A DNA stretch of 29,976 nt from CAZWHE01 sp964633825 (GCA_964633825.1 CAZWHE010000031.1:1-29976), one strand, 5' to 3'; counted from the stretch's first letter, positions 1 to 7,051 are shown. Translations and numbers: made by a program. Notes: generated from the letters alone by a model not told the origin.

Positions 1-1020
1 CCCCACAGGTTCCCCTTCTTCGCCGGCGGCGAGGGACCTCACTTCGAGATCGATACCATGCGCGTCGTGGGCATTCACGACACGGAGATGACAACGGCAA
101 CGGATCCCATGGTCCCATGGACGGCCCAGGAGAAGCTCGTTGTCGACAAGACCGTGGAAGACAATCTCGACAAGATGGCGTGCACCCTGGCCGACGAAAA
201 AAATCCGGCTCCGGCCTGGAAGAAGATCTTCCTCAAACCGCCGGGAAAGAGCTGGGGCTCCGTCTCGGTGGCGATCAAGACGAACAACATCGCTCTCCAG
301 CACACGCACAGCGCCGTCATGCGCAAGATCTGCTCCGTTCTCGTGAAACAGTTCGGGGTGAAGGGTTCGAACATCACGATCTACGACGGGTGCCACGGCG
401 CCGACATGAAAAAGAAAACACCCTTCAGCGGCCTGCCCGAAGGGTGCCGGGTCGCCGGAATCTGGGACGGCATCAGGATGCCGGTCAAGATTCCGAGCCC
501 CTGGCGCGGCGGCAAGCAAAAGTCGAAATGTCTCACCTCCATCGCCAAAGGAAAAGCCGACATCCTGGTCAACATCGCTCTCTGCAAGGGGCACTCAAGG
601 AGATTCGGGACCTTCACCCAGACCATGAAGAACCACCTCGGCACATTCAACCCCAAATGGGTCCATGAAAGGGGAGAGGGCTCGGACAAGGAAGCTTCCG
701 ATTACCTGGTTGCCATCAACAAGACCCCTGAAATCGTCGGCGAGATCGACGCGAAAACGGGCCGAGTCCTCTTCCCGCGCCAGCAGCTCTGCCTCATCGA
801 CGCCCTCTGGGCCAGCGAAAAGGGCCCCATGTGCGCCAGCTCGGCCCAGCCCAACCGCCTCTTCATGGGAACGTCTTCTCCCGTGCTCGACTACACCGTG
901 GCCACACGACTCAGGCGGGACACGATGAAATGGAAGATCTTCGAAAGGGTCACGAACCGCTTTCTCGACGATTTCGGCTATAAAAGCGACGAGATCAAGT
1001 TTTTGACCCCGGCGGGGTAA
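1..1020 (+). CDS. DUF362 domain protein, 5'-truncated by window edge
   Basis: The reading frame is open from base 1 and encodes sensible residues (PHRFPFFAGGEGPHFEID) before the first ATG at 58, so the true start lies outside the window and ATG 58 is probably internal. The visible 339 residues resemble DUF362 proteins: a segment about binding or invoking an object (VSVAIKTNNI), a central stretch (ADILVNIALCKGH) followed by a TMKNHLGTF segment, and a C-terminal LCLIDALWAS...GTSSPVLDYTVATRL block. DUF362 proteins are often exported and may act in redox chemistry, but their reaction is not established. A second, divergent DUF362 protein lies at 15360. The gene converges on the microcompartment operon, 64 bases from its last gene, and shows no sign of belonging to it. 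Confidence 0.8.
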   Translation, partial: PHRFPFFAGGEGPHFEIDTMRVVGIHDTEMTTATDPMVPWTAQEKLVVDKTVEDNLDKMACTLADEKNPAPAWKKIFLKPPGKSWGSVSVAIKTNNIALQHTHSAVMRKICSVLVKQFGVKGSNITIYDGCHGADMKKKTPFSGLPEGCRVAGIWDGIRMPVKIPSPWRGGKQKSKCLTSIAKGKADILVNIALCKGHSRRFGTFTQTMKNHLGTFNPKWVHERGEGSDKEASDYLVAINKTPEIVGEIDAKTGRVLFPRQQLCLIDALWASEKGPMCASSAQPNRLFMGTSSPVLDYTVATRLRRDTMKWKIFERVTNRFLDDFGYKSDEIKFLTPAG

Positions 1021-1036
1021 ACGGCGCGAGCCCGAA

Positions 1037-1059
1037 TGTTCTGCAGTCCACTGCGAACA
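1037..1059. terminator. Hairpin between convergent genes, possible weak terminator
   Basis: The arms TGTTC-T-GCAG and CTGC-GAACA pair around a TCCA loop with one bulged T, in the 64-base gap between the DUF362 stop and the last BMC gene's stop. No T-tract follows on either strand, so intrinsic termination is doubtful. Confidence 0.3.
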
Positions 1060-1084
1060 GCCCCGGGACCGGACGCGGGGTTGT

Positions 1085-1354
1085 TCAGCCCAGGGCGATC
1101 TCGTCGATGATGGCGACCACCATGGAGCGCACCGGCGCCAGGGGGTCGTCAAGAACCTGGCGCGATCCGTTCCCCTCGTCGAGGACGAGCACCGTCTCGC
1201 CGGCGCCTGCGCCGACGGCGTCGAGGGCGATGATGGAACGGCCCGCCGGCTTTCCATCGGGTTCGATCCTGTCCACGATGAGGATCTTGCCGTTCTCCAT
1301 GGCGGCATGGTGGATGGTGGAATAGAGACGCCCGGCGACGCGGCCGATAATCAT
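1085..1354 (-). CDS. BMC-P shell pentamer (EutN/CcmL family), third copy
   Basis: An 89-residue protein starting MIIGRVAGRLYSTIHH, the usual length and opening of the EutN/CcmL family. Homologues form pentamers that cap the vertices of microcompartment shells. The conserved body is visible: ILIVDRI, then ALDAVGAGAGETVLVLDEGNGSR (residues about 43-65) and the terminal MVVAIIDEIALG. The ATG at 1354 overlaps the stop of the preceding pentamer gene (ATGA), so the two are translationally coupled, and a longer upstream reading frame is only a shadow. It is the last gene of the BMC operon. Three different pentamer paralogues in one operon match the shell composition I recall for Haliangium ochraceum. 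Confidence 0.93.
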   Translation of the reverse strand: MIIGRVAGRLYSTIHHAAMENGKILIVDRIEPDGKPAGRSIIALDAVGAGAGETVLVLDEGNGSRQVLDDPLAPVRSMVVAIIDEIALG

Positions 1355-1635
1355 TGTTCCGCCTCCCCGTCGAGCTGAACACCGTCCACGATGCCGATGA
1401 CGGCATGGTCGACGGGCACGAACCAGGGATCGAGCGCCAGCGCGGCCTCGCGGCTCGCTTCCCAGTAAACGAGCTCGCCCGGGCCGGCCATGCGGGTCGA
1501 ATCGGCGCAGACGATGAGCCCCCCCCTCTCGGTCAAGTCCTTCTCCACGGGCTGGACCCAGAGCATGGGAACCCCCTCGAGGCCCTCGCAGACCACGGCC
1601 GGAACCACCGTGCCCGTCACCCTTCCCATGTGCAT
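1351..1635 (-). CDS. BMC-P shell pentamer (EutN/CcmL family), second copy
   Basis: A 94-residue EutN/CcmL-type protein beginning MHMGRVTGTVVPAVV, with GVPMLWVQPV, the AGPGELVYWEASREAAL segment and the ending DHAVIGIVDGVQL typical of vertex pentamers. The start was chosen at 1635 because family similarity begins there and a GGAG lies about nine bases upstream; the second Met is an alternative. It follows the BMC-T gene by 29 bases and overlaps the next pentamer gene by four. The central loop differs from the classic GAGxGE form (AGPGE), so it probably has a different vertex surface from its two paralogues. Confidence 0.92.
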   Translation of the reverse strand: MHMGRVTGTVVPAVVCEGLEGVPMLWVQPVEKDLTERGGLIVCADSTRMAGPGELVYWEASREAALALDPWFVPVDHAVIGIVDGVQLDGEAEQ

Positions 1636-1664
1636 GAACAGTCTCCGCTGCTCGGTATTCTCCG

Positions 1665-2270
1665 CTATTCGGCGCCTTCCGGCTGGAGGAGCCCGCACTC
1701 TCTGAATTGCGTGCTTCCGCCGACCAGGCGCCGCACGCTTCCGTCGAGGCGCGGCATGATATCAACAGCCACGATCCGGTCCTGCTCCACGCGGCTCGTT
1801 CCGATCTCGAGCGCGGCCTCCACATCGGCAACAAGACCATCGAAAAGAACGAAAGCCCGGCCGCCCAGGTCGTCGGCCATTCGGATCTCGCTGATGCGCA
1901 CGCTCGCTCCTTTCACGGCGGCGTCGGCCGCCTTGAGGAGGGACGCCGTGAAGCGCGTCTCGAGAACGCCGAGAGCCTCCTCTTCGAGCGGGGACCGCGC
2001 GCCGAGCGCTGCGTCGTGAACAGCCGCGTCCACTTCGGGCAGAAGAACCGAGTCAACGAGAAGGTCCCCGGCCGCCTCGACGCCGGCGCGAAAAGCCTCG
2101 TCCACCGAAGCGACCGACCCGCCCACGAGCACGAGGTAGCGTCCGGGATGGACCGTCCCCGCCTTGAGGAGCGCAATGGGAGCGCGCTTCACCATGGCAT
2201 CGGCGGTGAAAATGCCGCGCGCCACGCTGTCGATGTCGAGAAGTGCCAGTGCGGGATGGCGCATTTTCAT
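1665..2270 (-). CDS. BMC-T shell protein, tandem BMC domains (single-layer type)
   Basis: A 201-residue protein with two BMC folds. The first is about residues 4-95 (ALALLDIDSVARGIFTADAM, then PGRYLVLVGGSVASVDEAF). The second is about 100-185 (ALGVLETRFTASLLKAADAAV, then GGRAFVLFDGLVADVEAAL). Such fusions trimerise into pseudohexamers that tile shell facets and often offer larger pores or metal sites. It resembles the H. ochraceum BMC-T1 protein as I remember it. The ATG at 2270 shares ATGA with the stop of the aldehyde dehydrogenase, so the two are coupled. No Cys cluster for an Fe-S site of the PduT kind is evident; there is one Cys near the C-terminus. The upstream-extended reading frame antisense to the dehydrogenase is discounted. 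Confidence 0.93.
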   Translation of the reverse strand: MKMRHPALALLDIDSVARGIFTADAMVKRAPIALLKAGTVHPGRYLVLVGGSVASVDEAFRAGVEAAGDLLVDSVLLPEVDAAVHDAALGARSPLEEEALGVLETRFTASLLKAADAAVKGASVRISEIRMADDLGGRAFVLFDGLVADVEAALEIGTSRVEQDRIVAVDIMPRLDGSVRRLVGGSTQFRECGLLQPEGAE

Positions 2271-3787
2271 ACGATCCTGAAATGGTCCACTACAACGCAG
2301 CGCCGTTCGCGGCTGAAGCTCAATGGACCGGTGAGGCCCTCCCCGGTCGGGCTCGCGATGGTGAGGCTGCAGTGGCCCTCGCCCCCCTCCCCGAGACCGG
2401 CGTAACAAGGGCCGTTCTTGACGAATATGGACGTGTTCATTTCCCGCGCCATCCGGCTCAGGCGCCCGAGATGGTGGGAGTGCATCACGGCCGAATGCCC
2501 GTTGCCGCGCTCGGCGCGGACAGCCATGTCGATGGCGTGCTCTGCGCTCTCGACGCGGACGATCGGGAGAAGCGGCATCATCTGCTCGGTCCAAACGAGG
2601 GGGTGGTCGGCCGAAACCTCGGCAAATGCGAGGCGCACATCGGTTCCGGCGTCGATTCCGATGTGGGACAGAATGACGGCGGCGTCCCGGCCGATTAAAT
2701 CTTTGTTCACCACAGCCGGCAGACCGGGACCGCGCATCTCTTCGAAAACCACGTTCTCGAGACGGCGCATCTGGCCCGCGGTGAGAAAAAAACCACCCTG
2801 GCGCTTCATCGAATCGATCAACCCGTCGGCCGCCCCGGCGGTGACAAAGACTTCCTTCTCGTCGACGCAGACGATGTTGTTGTCAAACGAGGCGCCGAGC
2901 ACGATATCGCGGCCCGCCTGCTCGAGGTCGGCCGTCTCGTCGACGACAACGGGCGGGTTTCCGGGGCCGGCGCACACGGCGCGCTTGCCGCTCTGCATCG
3001 CTTCGCGCACCACTCCGGCCCCGCCGGTCACCACGAGAAGGCGCACGCCGGGGTGGTGCATCAGGGCCTGGGCGCTTTCGATCGTTGGATCGGCCACAGC
3101 CGTCACCAGGTTCTGCGGTCCGCCGGCGGCCGTGACGGCGCGGTTGATGATCTGCACCGTCCTGCACCCCGCCTTCCGGGCGCTGGGATGAACGTTGAAG
3201 ACCACGCTGTTCCCGGCGGCCAGCATGCCGACGGCGTTGCAGATCAGCGTGCTCGACGGGTTGGTGACCGGTGTGATCGCGCCGATGACGCCGAAGGGAG
3301 CCGGCTCGAAGAGGGTTAAACCCCGGTCTCCGCTGAGCGCCTTGGGTGCAAGCGCTTCCACGCCCGGAGTCTTGAGGAGAGCGAGACGGTTCTTGCGGAT
3401 CTTGTCGTCCACGCGGCCGAGGCCCGTTTCTTCGCAGGCTATCACGGCGAGGGATTCGGCCTCATCGAGAAGGCTTTCGCGAACGGAGTCGATGATCTTC
3501 CCGCGGAGCTCGAGGCTCTCCACGGAAAGCCGGCGAAAAGCGTCGGTCGCCGCTTCCACGGCCTGGTCGACATCGGGAAAGAGGCCGTTGAAGAGGCTGT
3601 GCGACGCCGGCCGGGCCATTGGAGCCTGCGGGGAAGGAGCCGGGGCGGTGAAAACCGCCCCGGCCTCGACCGGCCGGCCCGGAGACAGCGTTGGGTGCCC
3701 AACCGCCTCACCCGCCCCCATCCGCCGGGCGACCAGTCCTGCAATATGCGTTACCTGTTCTTCGCTCAATCTGTTCGCTCTTTTCAC
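2267..3787 (-). CDS. CoA-acylating aldehyde dehydrogenase (PduP/EutE-like), BMC cargo
   Basis: A 506-residue enzyme that would convert acetaldehyde, NAD+ and CoA to acetyl-CoA in the shell lumen. Residues about 1-25 (LSEEQVTHIAGLVARRM) form an amphipathic helix, followed by a Pro/Ala-rich linker to about 60: the layout of an encapsulation peptide. The catalytic domain shows ITPVTNPSSTLI (171-182), GNSVVFNVHPSA, the TGGAGVV strand and the catalytic Cys307 in FDNNIVCVDEKEVF, as in PduP. The start is GTG at 3787, with GGGGAG about eight bases upstream; reading further upstream gives no family similarity. It lies 28 bases after a BMC-P gene and overlaps the BMC-T start. Substrate is inferred from the neighbouring deoxyribose-phosphate aldolase. 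Confidence 0.95.
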   Translation of the reverse strand: MKRANRLSEEQVTHIAGLVARRMGAGEAVGHPTLSPGRPVEAGAVFTAPAPSPQAPMARPASHSLFNGLFPDVDQAVEAATDAFRRLSVESLELRGKIIDSVRESLLDEAESLAVIACEETGLGRVDDKIRKNRLALLKTPGVEALAPKALSGDRGLTLFEPAPFGVIGAITPVTNPSSTLICNAVGMLAAGNSVVFNVHPSARKAGCRTVQIINRAVTAAGGPQNLVTAVADPTIESAQALMHHPGVRLLVVTGGAGVVREAMQSGKRAVCAGPGNPPVVVDETADLEQAGRDIVLGASFDNNIVCVDEKEVFVTAGAADGLIDSMKRQGGFFLTAGQMRRLENVVFEEMRGPGLPAVVNKDLIGRDAAVILSHIGIDAGTDVRLAFAEVSADHPLVWTEQMMPLLPIVRVESAEHAIDMAVRAERGNGHSAVMHSHHLGRLSRMAREMNTSIFVKNGPCYAGLGEGGEGHCSLTIASPTGEGLTGPLSFSRERRCVVVDHFRIV

Positions 3788-3815
3788 TCTTTCTCTCCCC
3801 GCAGGCCCTTCGTTT

Positions 3816-4115
3816 TCAATCGTCGCGGCCCTTCTTGTAGAGAATCTCGCCGCCGATCTCGTAATTGTCGACGATGGCCATGACCACCGCGTCGCAGGGA
3901 CGCTTGTCGGTGAGCTTCGTCTGCCGGGCCGAGCTCCCCGTGGCATAGAGAACGGTCTCGCCCATGCCGGCGCCCACCACGTCGCCGGCGACGACCGTCG
4001 TTCCCGTGAGCTCACCCTTCTCGTCCACCTGCCCGAGGAGGAGAAACTTGATTCCCTCGAGGCTCTCCTCCTTGCGTGTGGAAACAACGGTTCCGAGTAC
4101 TTTGGCCAGTTTCAT
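3816..4115 (-). CDS. BMC-P shell pentamer (EutN/CcmL family), first copy
   Basis: A 99-residue protein starting MKLAKVLGTVVSTRKEESL, the canonical EutN/CcmL opening, followed by IKFLLLGQVDEKGE, the VAGDVVGAGMGETVLYATG signature (residues about 61-79) and AVVMAIVDNYEI. The start at 4115 is fixed by a strong AGGAGG just upstream and by family length; an in-frame Met 20 codons earlier is not needed. It is the closest of the three to a standard vertex protein. The dehydrogenase gene follows after 28 bases. Confidence 0.94.
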   Translation of the reverse strand: MKLAKVLGTVVSTRKEESLEGIKFLLLGQVDEKGELTGTTVVAGDVVGAGMGETVLYATGSSARQTKLTDKRPCDAVVMAIVDNYEIGGEILYKKGRDD

Positions 4116-4129
4116 GCCAACCTCCTTTC

Positions 4130-4143
4130 GCGCCCCGGGGCGC
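4130..4143. other. GC-rich palindrome in the BMC-H/BMC-P intergenic gap
   Basis: GCGCCCCGGGGCGC is a perfect 14-base palindrome in the 106-base gap between BMC-H and the first BMC-P, the widest gap inside the operon. More GC-rich dyads follow (CCGG-CCCGGAG-CCGG near 4156). Such structure could attenuate or process the transcript and leave BMC-H more abundant than downstream genes, as shell stoichiometry requires. This is inference, and no T-tract is present. Confidence 0.3.
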
Positions 4144-4221
4144 TCTTCATCCGGCCCGGAGCCGGACCGCCGCACCTTCTCCGGCGCAGCCGCGAGCCTC
4201 CCCGTTCAGACGCCGGGGATG

Positions 4222-4521
4222 TTATTTCGACTTGGCGAGCTCGGGCTTGCGGCCCAGAGGAATCACCAGATCCACGTTGGAGTGCGGACGTGCAATGATG
4301 TGGACGGCTACCAGCTCACCCACGCGGGCGGAAGCGGTCTGTCCCGCGTCGCACGCCGCTTTCACGGCCGCCACGTCGCCGCGGATGACGGCCGTCGTGT
4401 AGCCGCCGCCCGTTTTTTCGTAACTGACGAGCTCGACCTTGGCGGCCTTGACCATTGCGTCGGCGGCCTCCACCATGGCGGGAAAACTCCGCGTTTCGAT
4501 CATTCCCAGTGCTTCGGCCAT
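4222..4521 (-). CDS. BMC-H shell hexamer (PduA/CcmK family)
   Basis: A 99-residue single BMC-domain protein and the only hexamer of the operon, so probably the main facet tile. It reads like PduA: EALGMIETRSFPAMVEAADAM, LVSYEKTGGGYTTAVIRGDV and VGELVAVHIIARPHSNVD. The pore loop is TGGGY where PduA has a GSG motif, suggesting a small, backbone-lined pore with a nearby aromatic residue. The start ATG at 4521 has AAGGAG seven to eight bases upstream. A C-terminal tail rich in Lys (RKPELAKSK) follows the domain. Confidence 0.96.
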   Translation of the reverse strand: MAEALGMIETRSFPAMVEAADAMVKAAKVELVSYEKTGGGYTTAVIRGDVAAVKAACDAGQTASARVGELVAVHIIARPHSNVDLVIPLGRKPELAKSK

Positions 4522-4597
4522 TGTTTTGTCTCCTTATAACAACAAGAATTTTTCTTTTTATGGAGACGGGCCTTCCGCAGCGCTCCGGCCCGTTTCT

Positions 4598-5221
4598 TTA
4601 CTTCTTCACCACCCGCCCTTCCAGCTCTTCCACGGCATGAACCGCCGCCGGAACGGCCACATCGATATCCCTGTCCTCACCGCCGAGGTAGACCCTGCCG
4701 AAGCTCCCGAAAGCCCGCACTTCGAGGATGTTGATCTCGGCCGCTTTTTCGGCCTCGTTGGCGGCCAGCGCGGCGTAGGCGGCCGGCTCGCACTCGAGGA
4801 TGAAGAGGCTCTGGCCGGCGAGGATCATGTTGCCGTGGCGCATCCTGTTGATGAGCTGCGTCTGGTGGTCGTCGAGGCAGCGCACGATCTGGTTCGACAA
4901 GACGCGCGGCTTGATGCGCTCTTCCTCGCGCAGGCCGAGGGCGTCGAGAATGGCGCCTCCCGCCTGCCGCACGTCGGCCTGGCTCGGCGAATGGATCTCG
5001 AGCATGCCGTAGAGGCGCTCCACGATCTGCATGCCGGGAGTCACCTGCGTCGACTTGAGCGCCACGTCGGTGATGCGGTTGATTTCGATGCCGGGCGAGA
5101 TCTCGACAAAGAGGCTCGCCTGTCCCTGGGTGGGCAGGAAACCCTGGGCCACTGTGGCCAGGAAGGACGCGAACTGGGGCTGGAGACTGTCGAGAAAGAG
5201 ATAAGCTCGCAGATCGACCAT
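4598..5221 (-). CDS. BMC-T shell protein, gated double-stack type
   Basis: A 207-residue tandem-BMC protein. Its opening (LRAYLFLDSLQPQFASFLAT) and the stretches GQASLFVEISPGIEINRITD, VTPGMQIVERLYGMLEIHS and FILECEPAAYAALAANEAEKAA strongly resemble the H. ochraceum trimers BMC-T2/T3 as I remember them. Those trimers stack face to face and have gated central pores suited to larger substrates or cofactors. This differs clearly from the other BMC-T at 1665. The ATG at 5221 has an AAGGAG about seven bases upstream, and the gene follows the fusion enzyme by 25 bases. Confidence 0.93.
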   Translation of the reverse strand: MVDLRAYLFLDSLQPQFASFLATVAQGFLPTQGQASLFVEISPGIEINRITDVALKSTQVTPGMQIVERLYGMLEIHSPSQADVRQAGGAILDALGLREEERIKPRVLSNQIVRCLDDHQTQLINRMRHGNMILAGQSLFILECEPAAYAALAANEAEKAAEINILEVRAFGSFGRVYLGGEDRDIDVAVPAAVHAVEELEGRVVKK

Positions 5222-5246
5222 GCTCTCTCCTTTATCTTACCGTCTT

Positions 5247-6617
5247 TTATCCGCTGACCGTGACATCCCGGGCCTCCTGAACGATGGCGACGCCGGCGCT
5301 GGCCCCCACGCGCATCGCTCCGGCCTTGATCATGCGCTTTGCATCGGCATAGGAACGGATGCCGCCCGCGGCTTTCACCTTCATACCCGAACTCCTCACC
5401 GCCTCGGACATGAGGGAGACGTCCTCGCTCGTGGCGCCGCCCGGCCCGAATCCCGTCGAGGTCTTGACGAAATGGGCGCGCCCTTTCCGCGACAGCTCGC
5501 AGGCGCGGCGCTTCTCGTCTTCGGTGAGAAGGGCGGCCTCGATGATGACCTTGCAGACGGCGCTCCCGTCGCGGCAGGCTTCGACAACAGCGCGGATGTC
5601 GTTGAGAACAGCCTCGCTGTCACCGCTCTTCAGCGCCCCCACGTTAATGACCATATCGATCTCGCGGGCTCCGTCCCGAATCGCCCGGCGGGCTTCGAAC
5701 GCCTTGATCTCGGGCGGAGTGGCGCCCAGAGGAAAGCCGACGACGGAGCAGACCTCCACCTTCTCTCCCATGAGCTCCCGGGCGGCGAGCTTCACCCAGA
5801 CCGGATTGATGCAGACGGCGGCAAAGCCCATTTCGCGCGCCTCGGCGCAGAGTTTCTTGATGTCGTCCGCCGTGGCATCCGGCTTGAGTATGGTGTGATC
5901 GATATATTTCGCAATATCCTGCGGAATGGGGCCCGGCGAGGGACCGGTGCTGAAGCGGCCCACACCGAGCTGAATGAATTGCCGGGCGATATCAGGGCTT
6001 TGGGAAAGGCTCGGACCCTGCACAACATGGCCTGCTACAAGGCTTTGAAGCTTCTGAGCGATTCGGTCGATCTCTTCGTCAGTGAGCGTGATCGGCAATT
6101 CGCTCACCGGTCGCTCAACAGGACCGGTCTCTCCACCTGCTGGGCCGGAATCGGGAACTTCCGGCAATGGTTCGAGCTCTCCTTTCTCGATATCACTGAT
6201 CATGGAAACCCGCTTTTTATGGCGTTCTTCGACACATTCTGTCGAAAGCCAGATATCGACGATCTGCTTTGCCAGACCGGGTCCTATCAGATGGGCGCCC
6301 AGAGTAAGAAGATTGGCGTCGTTGTGCTCTCGGCTGTTTCTGGCTGTGGAAAGATCGTAAACAAGAGCTGCACGGACACCCGAAACCTTGTTGGCGGCCA
6401 TGGCGGACCCGATCCCGGCTCCATCGATCATAATCCCTTTGTCACAACGGCCTTGCGAAACCCACTGAGCCACGGCCCAGGCGATTCGTGGGTAATCGAC
6501 AGCTTCATCGGATGAAGTACCGAGATCGACGATCTCATGGCCTTGGTTCCGCAGGTATTCGGCCAATATCCCTTTCAGCCTGAAACCGCCGTGATCCGCG
6601 CCTAATGCGATTCTCAC
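5247..6617 (-). CDS. RpiB-like isomerase fused to deoxyribose-phosphate aldolase (DeoC), BMC cargo
   Basis: A 456-residue two-enzyme fusion. Residues 1-147 are RpiB/LacAB-like (LGADHGGF at 5-12, GAGIGSAMAANK, SREHNDANLL with His98). Residues 148-176 are a Pro/Gly-rich linker, 177-199 an amphipathic helix (TLTDEEIDRIAQKLQSLVAG), 200-233 a second linker, and 234-456 a DeoC aldolase. DeoC catalytic residues are intact: Asp321 in EIDMVINVGAL, Schiff-base Lys385 in FVKTSTGF and Lys415 in VKAAGGIRS. DeoC splits 2-deoxyribose-5-phosphate into glyceraldehyde-3-phosphate and acetaldehyde, which would feed the neighbouring dehydrogenase. The RpiB half has Asp65 where E. coli RpiB has its catalytic Cys66 and Ala67 for Thr68, so its activity may differ. 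The start is GTG at 6617. The first half is visibly lower in GC than the second. Confidence 0.93.
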   Translation of the reverse strand: MRIALGADHGGFRLKGILAEYLRNQGHEIVDLGTSSDEAVDYPRIAWAVAQWVSQGRCDKGIMIDGAGIGSAMAANKVSGVRAALVYDLSTARNSREHNDANLLTLGAHLIGPGLAKQIVDIWLSTECVEERHKKRVSMISDIEKGELEPLPEVPDSGPAGGETGPVERPVSELPITLTDEEIDRIAQKLQSLVAGHVVQGPSLSQSPDIARQFIQLGVGRFSTGPSPGPIPQDIAKYIDHTILKPDATADDIKKLCAEAREMGFAAVCINPVWVKLAARELMGEKVEVCSVVGFPLGATPPEIKAFEARRAIRDGAREIDMVINVGALKSGDSEAVLNDIRAVVEACRDGSAVCKVIIEAALLTEDEKRRACELSRKGRAHFVKTSTGFGPGGATSEDVSLMSEAVRSSGMKVKAAGGIRSYADAKRMIKAGAMRVGASAGVAIVQEARDVTVSG

Positions 6618-6655
6618 GAGAACACCCTCTCTCTTACAATTTTAGTAACTCATTT

Positions 6656-6997
6656 CTACGACCAGACTTGAGAGTCATCATCTTTCTCGGTCGCCGGAGT
6701 CGCTTCGATCCTGCCCGATGCTCCGGCTACGATTCTTCCGAGCTTTCGAATATGAAGCTTCAACGACTCGAGTCCCAGCTCGGTAATACGAAAACCGGTC
6801 AAAATTCGGCGGCCCCGCTTCTGTTTGATAATCTCCACGTACCCGGCTTGAGCAAGTTTCCGCGTTTGCACGTGCAGATTCCCATCGGCCAGCCCGGAAG
6901 CTTCCTTGAGCTTCATAAAAGTAAGCATTCTGCCCGGTGCAAGGACAGCAATGATTCTGAGCCGCGCCTGAGAAGTGAGATGATCGTCGAATTCCAA
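6656..6997 (-). CDS. Winged-helix regulator (HTH_34/MarR-ArsR-like), BMC operon first gene
   Basis: A 113-residue single-domain DNA-binding protein. Residues about 5-80 fit the winged-helix family that includes HTH_34: LTSQARLRIIAVLAPGRML, FMKLKEASGLADGNLHVQTR (recognition helix region), KLAQAGYVEIIKQKRGRR and FRITELGLESLKLHI. No ligand domain follows; the C-terminus is short and charged. It is the promoter-proximal gene, 38 bases before the RpiB-DeoC start on the same strand, so it probably controls its own operon through the two repeats upstream. Whether it represses or activates cannot be read from the protein, although a repeat covering the -10 box points to repression. Confidence 0.88.
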   Translation of the reverse strand: MEFDDHLTSQARLRIIAVLAPGRMLTFMKLKEASGLADGNLHVQTRKLAQAGYVEIIKQKRGRRILTGFRITELGLESLKLHIRKLGRIVAGASGRIEATPATEKDDDSQVWS

Positions 6998-7024
6998 GGA
7001 TAAGTAACTCCGTACATCTTAACC

Positions 7025-7051
7025 ATTACTTCATAATCGAAAGTTATCGAC
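7025..7051. promoter_or_regulatory. Putative operator 1, overlapping BMC operon -10 box
   Basis: A 27-base element containing ACTTCATAATCGAAAGT, an imperfect dyad with ACTT and AAGT arms, ending in ATCGAC. It matches the second copy at 7096 at 24 of 27 positions. It sits 28 bases upstream of the regulator's start and covers the predicted -10 hexamer, as a repressor site would. Confidence 0.65.

Noticed and set aside
5220..6515. Long plus-strand open frame of 431 codons antisense to the RpiB-DeoC gene
   Set aside because: The opposite strand encodes a clear two-domain enzyme; this frame shows no family motif and reflects GC-rich codon bias.
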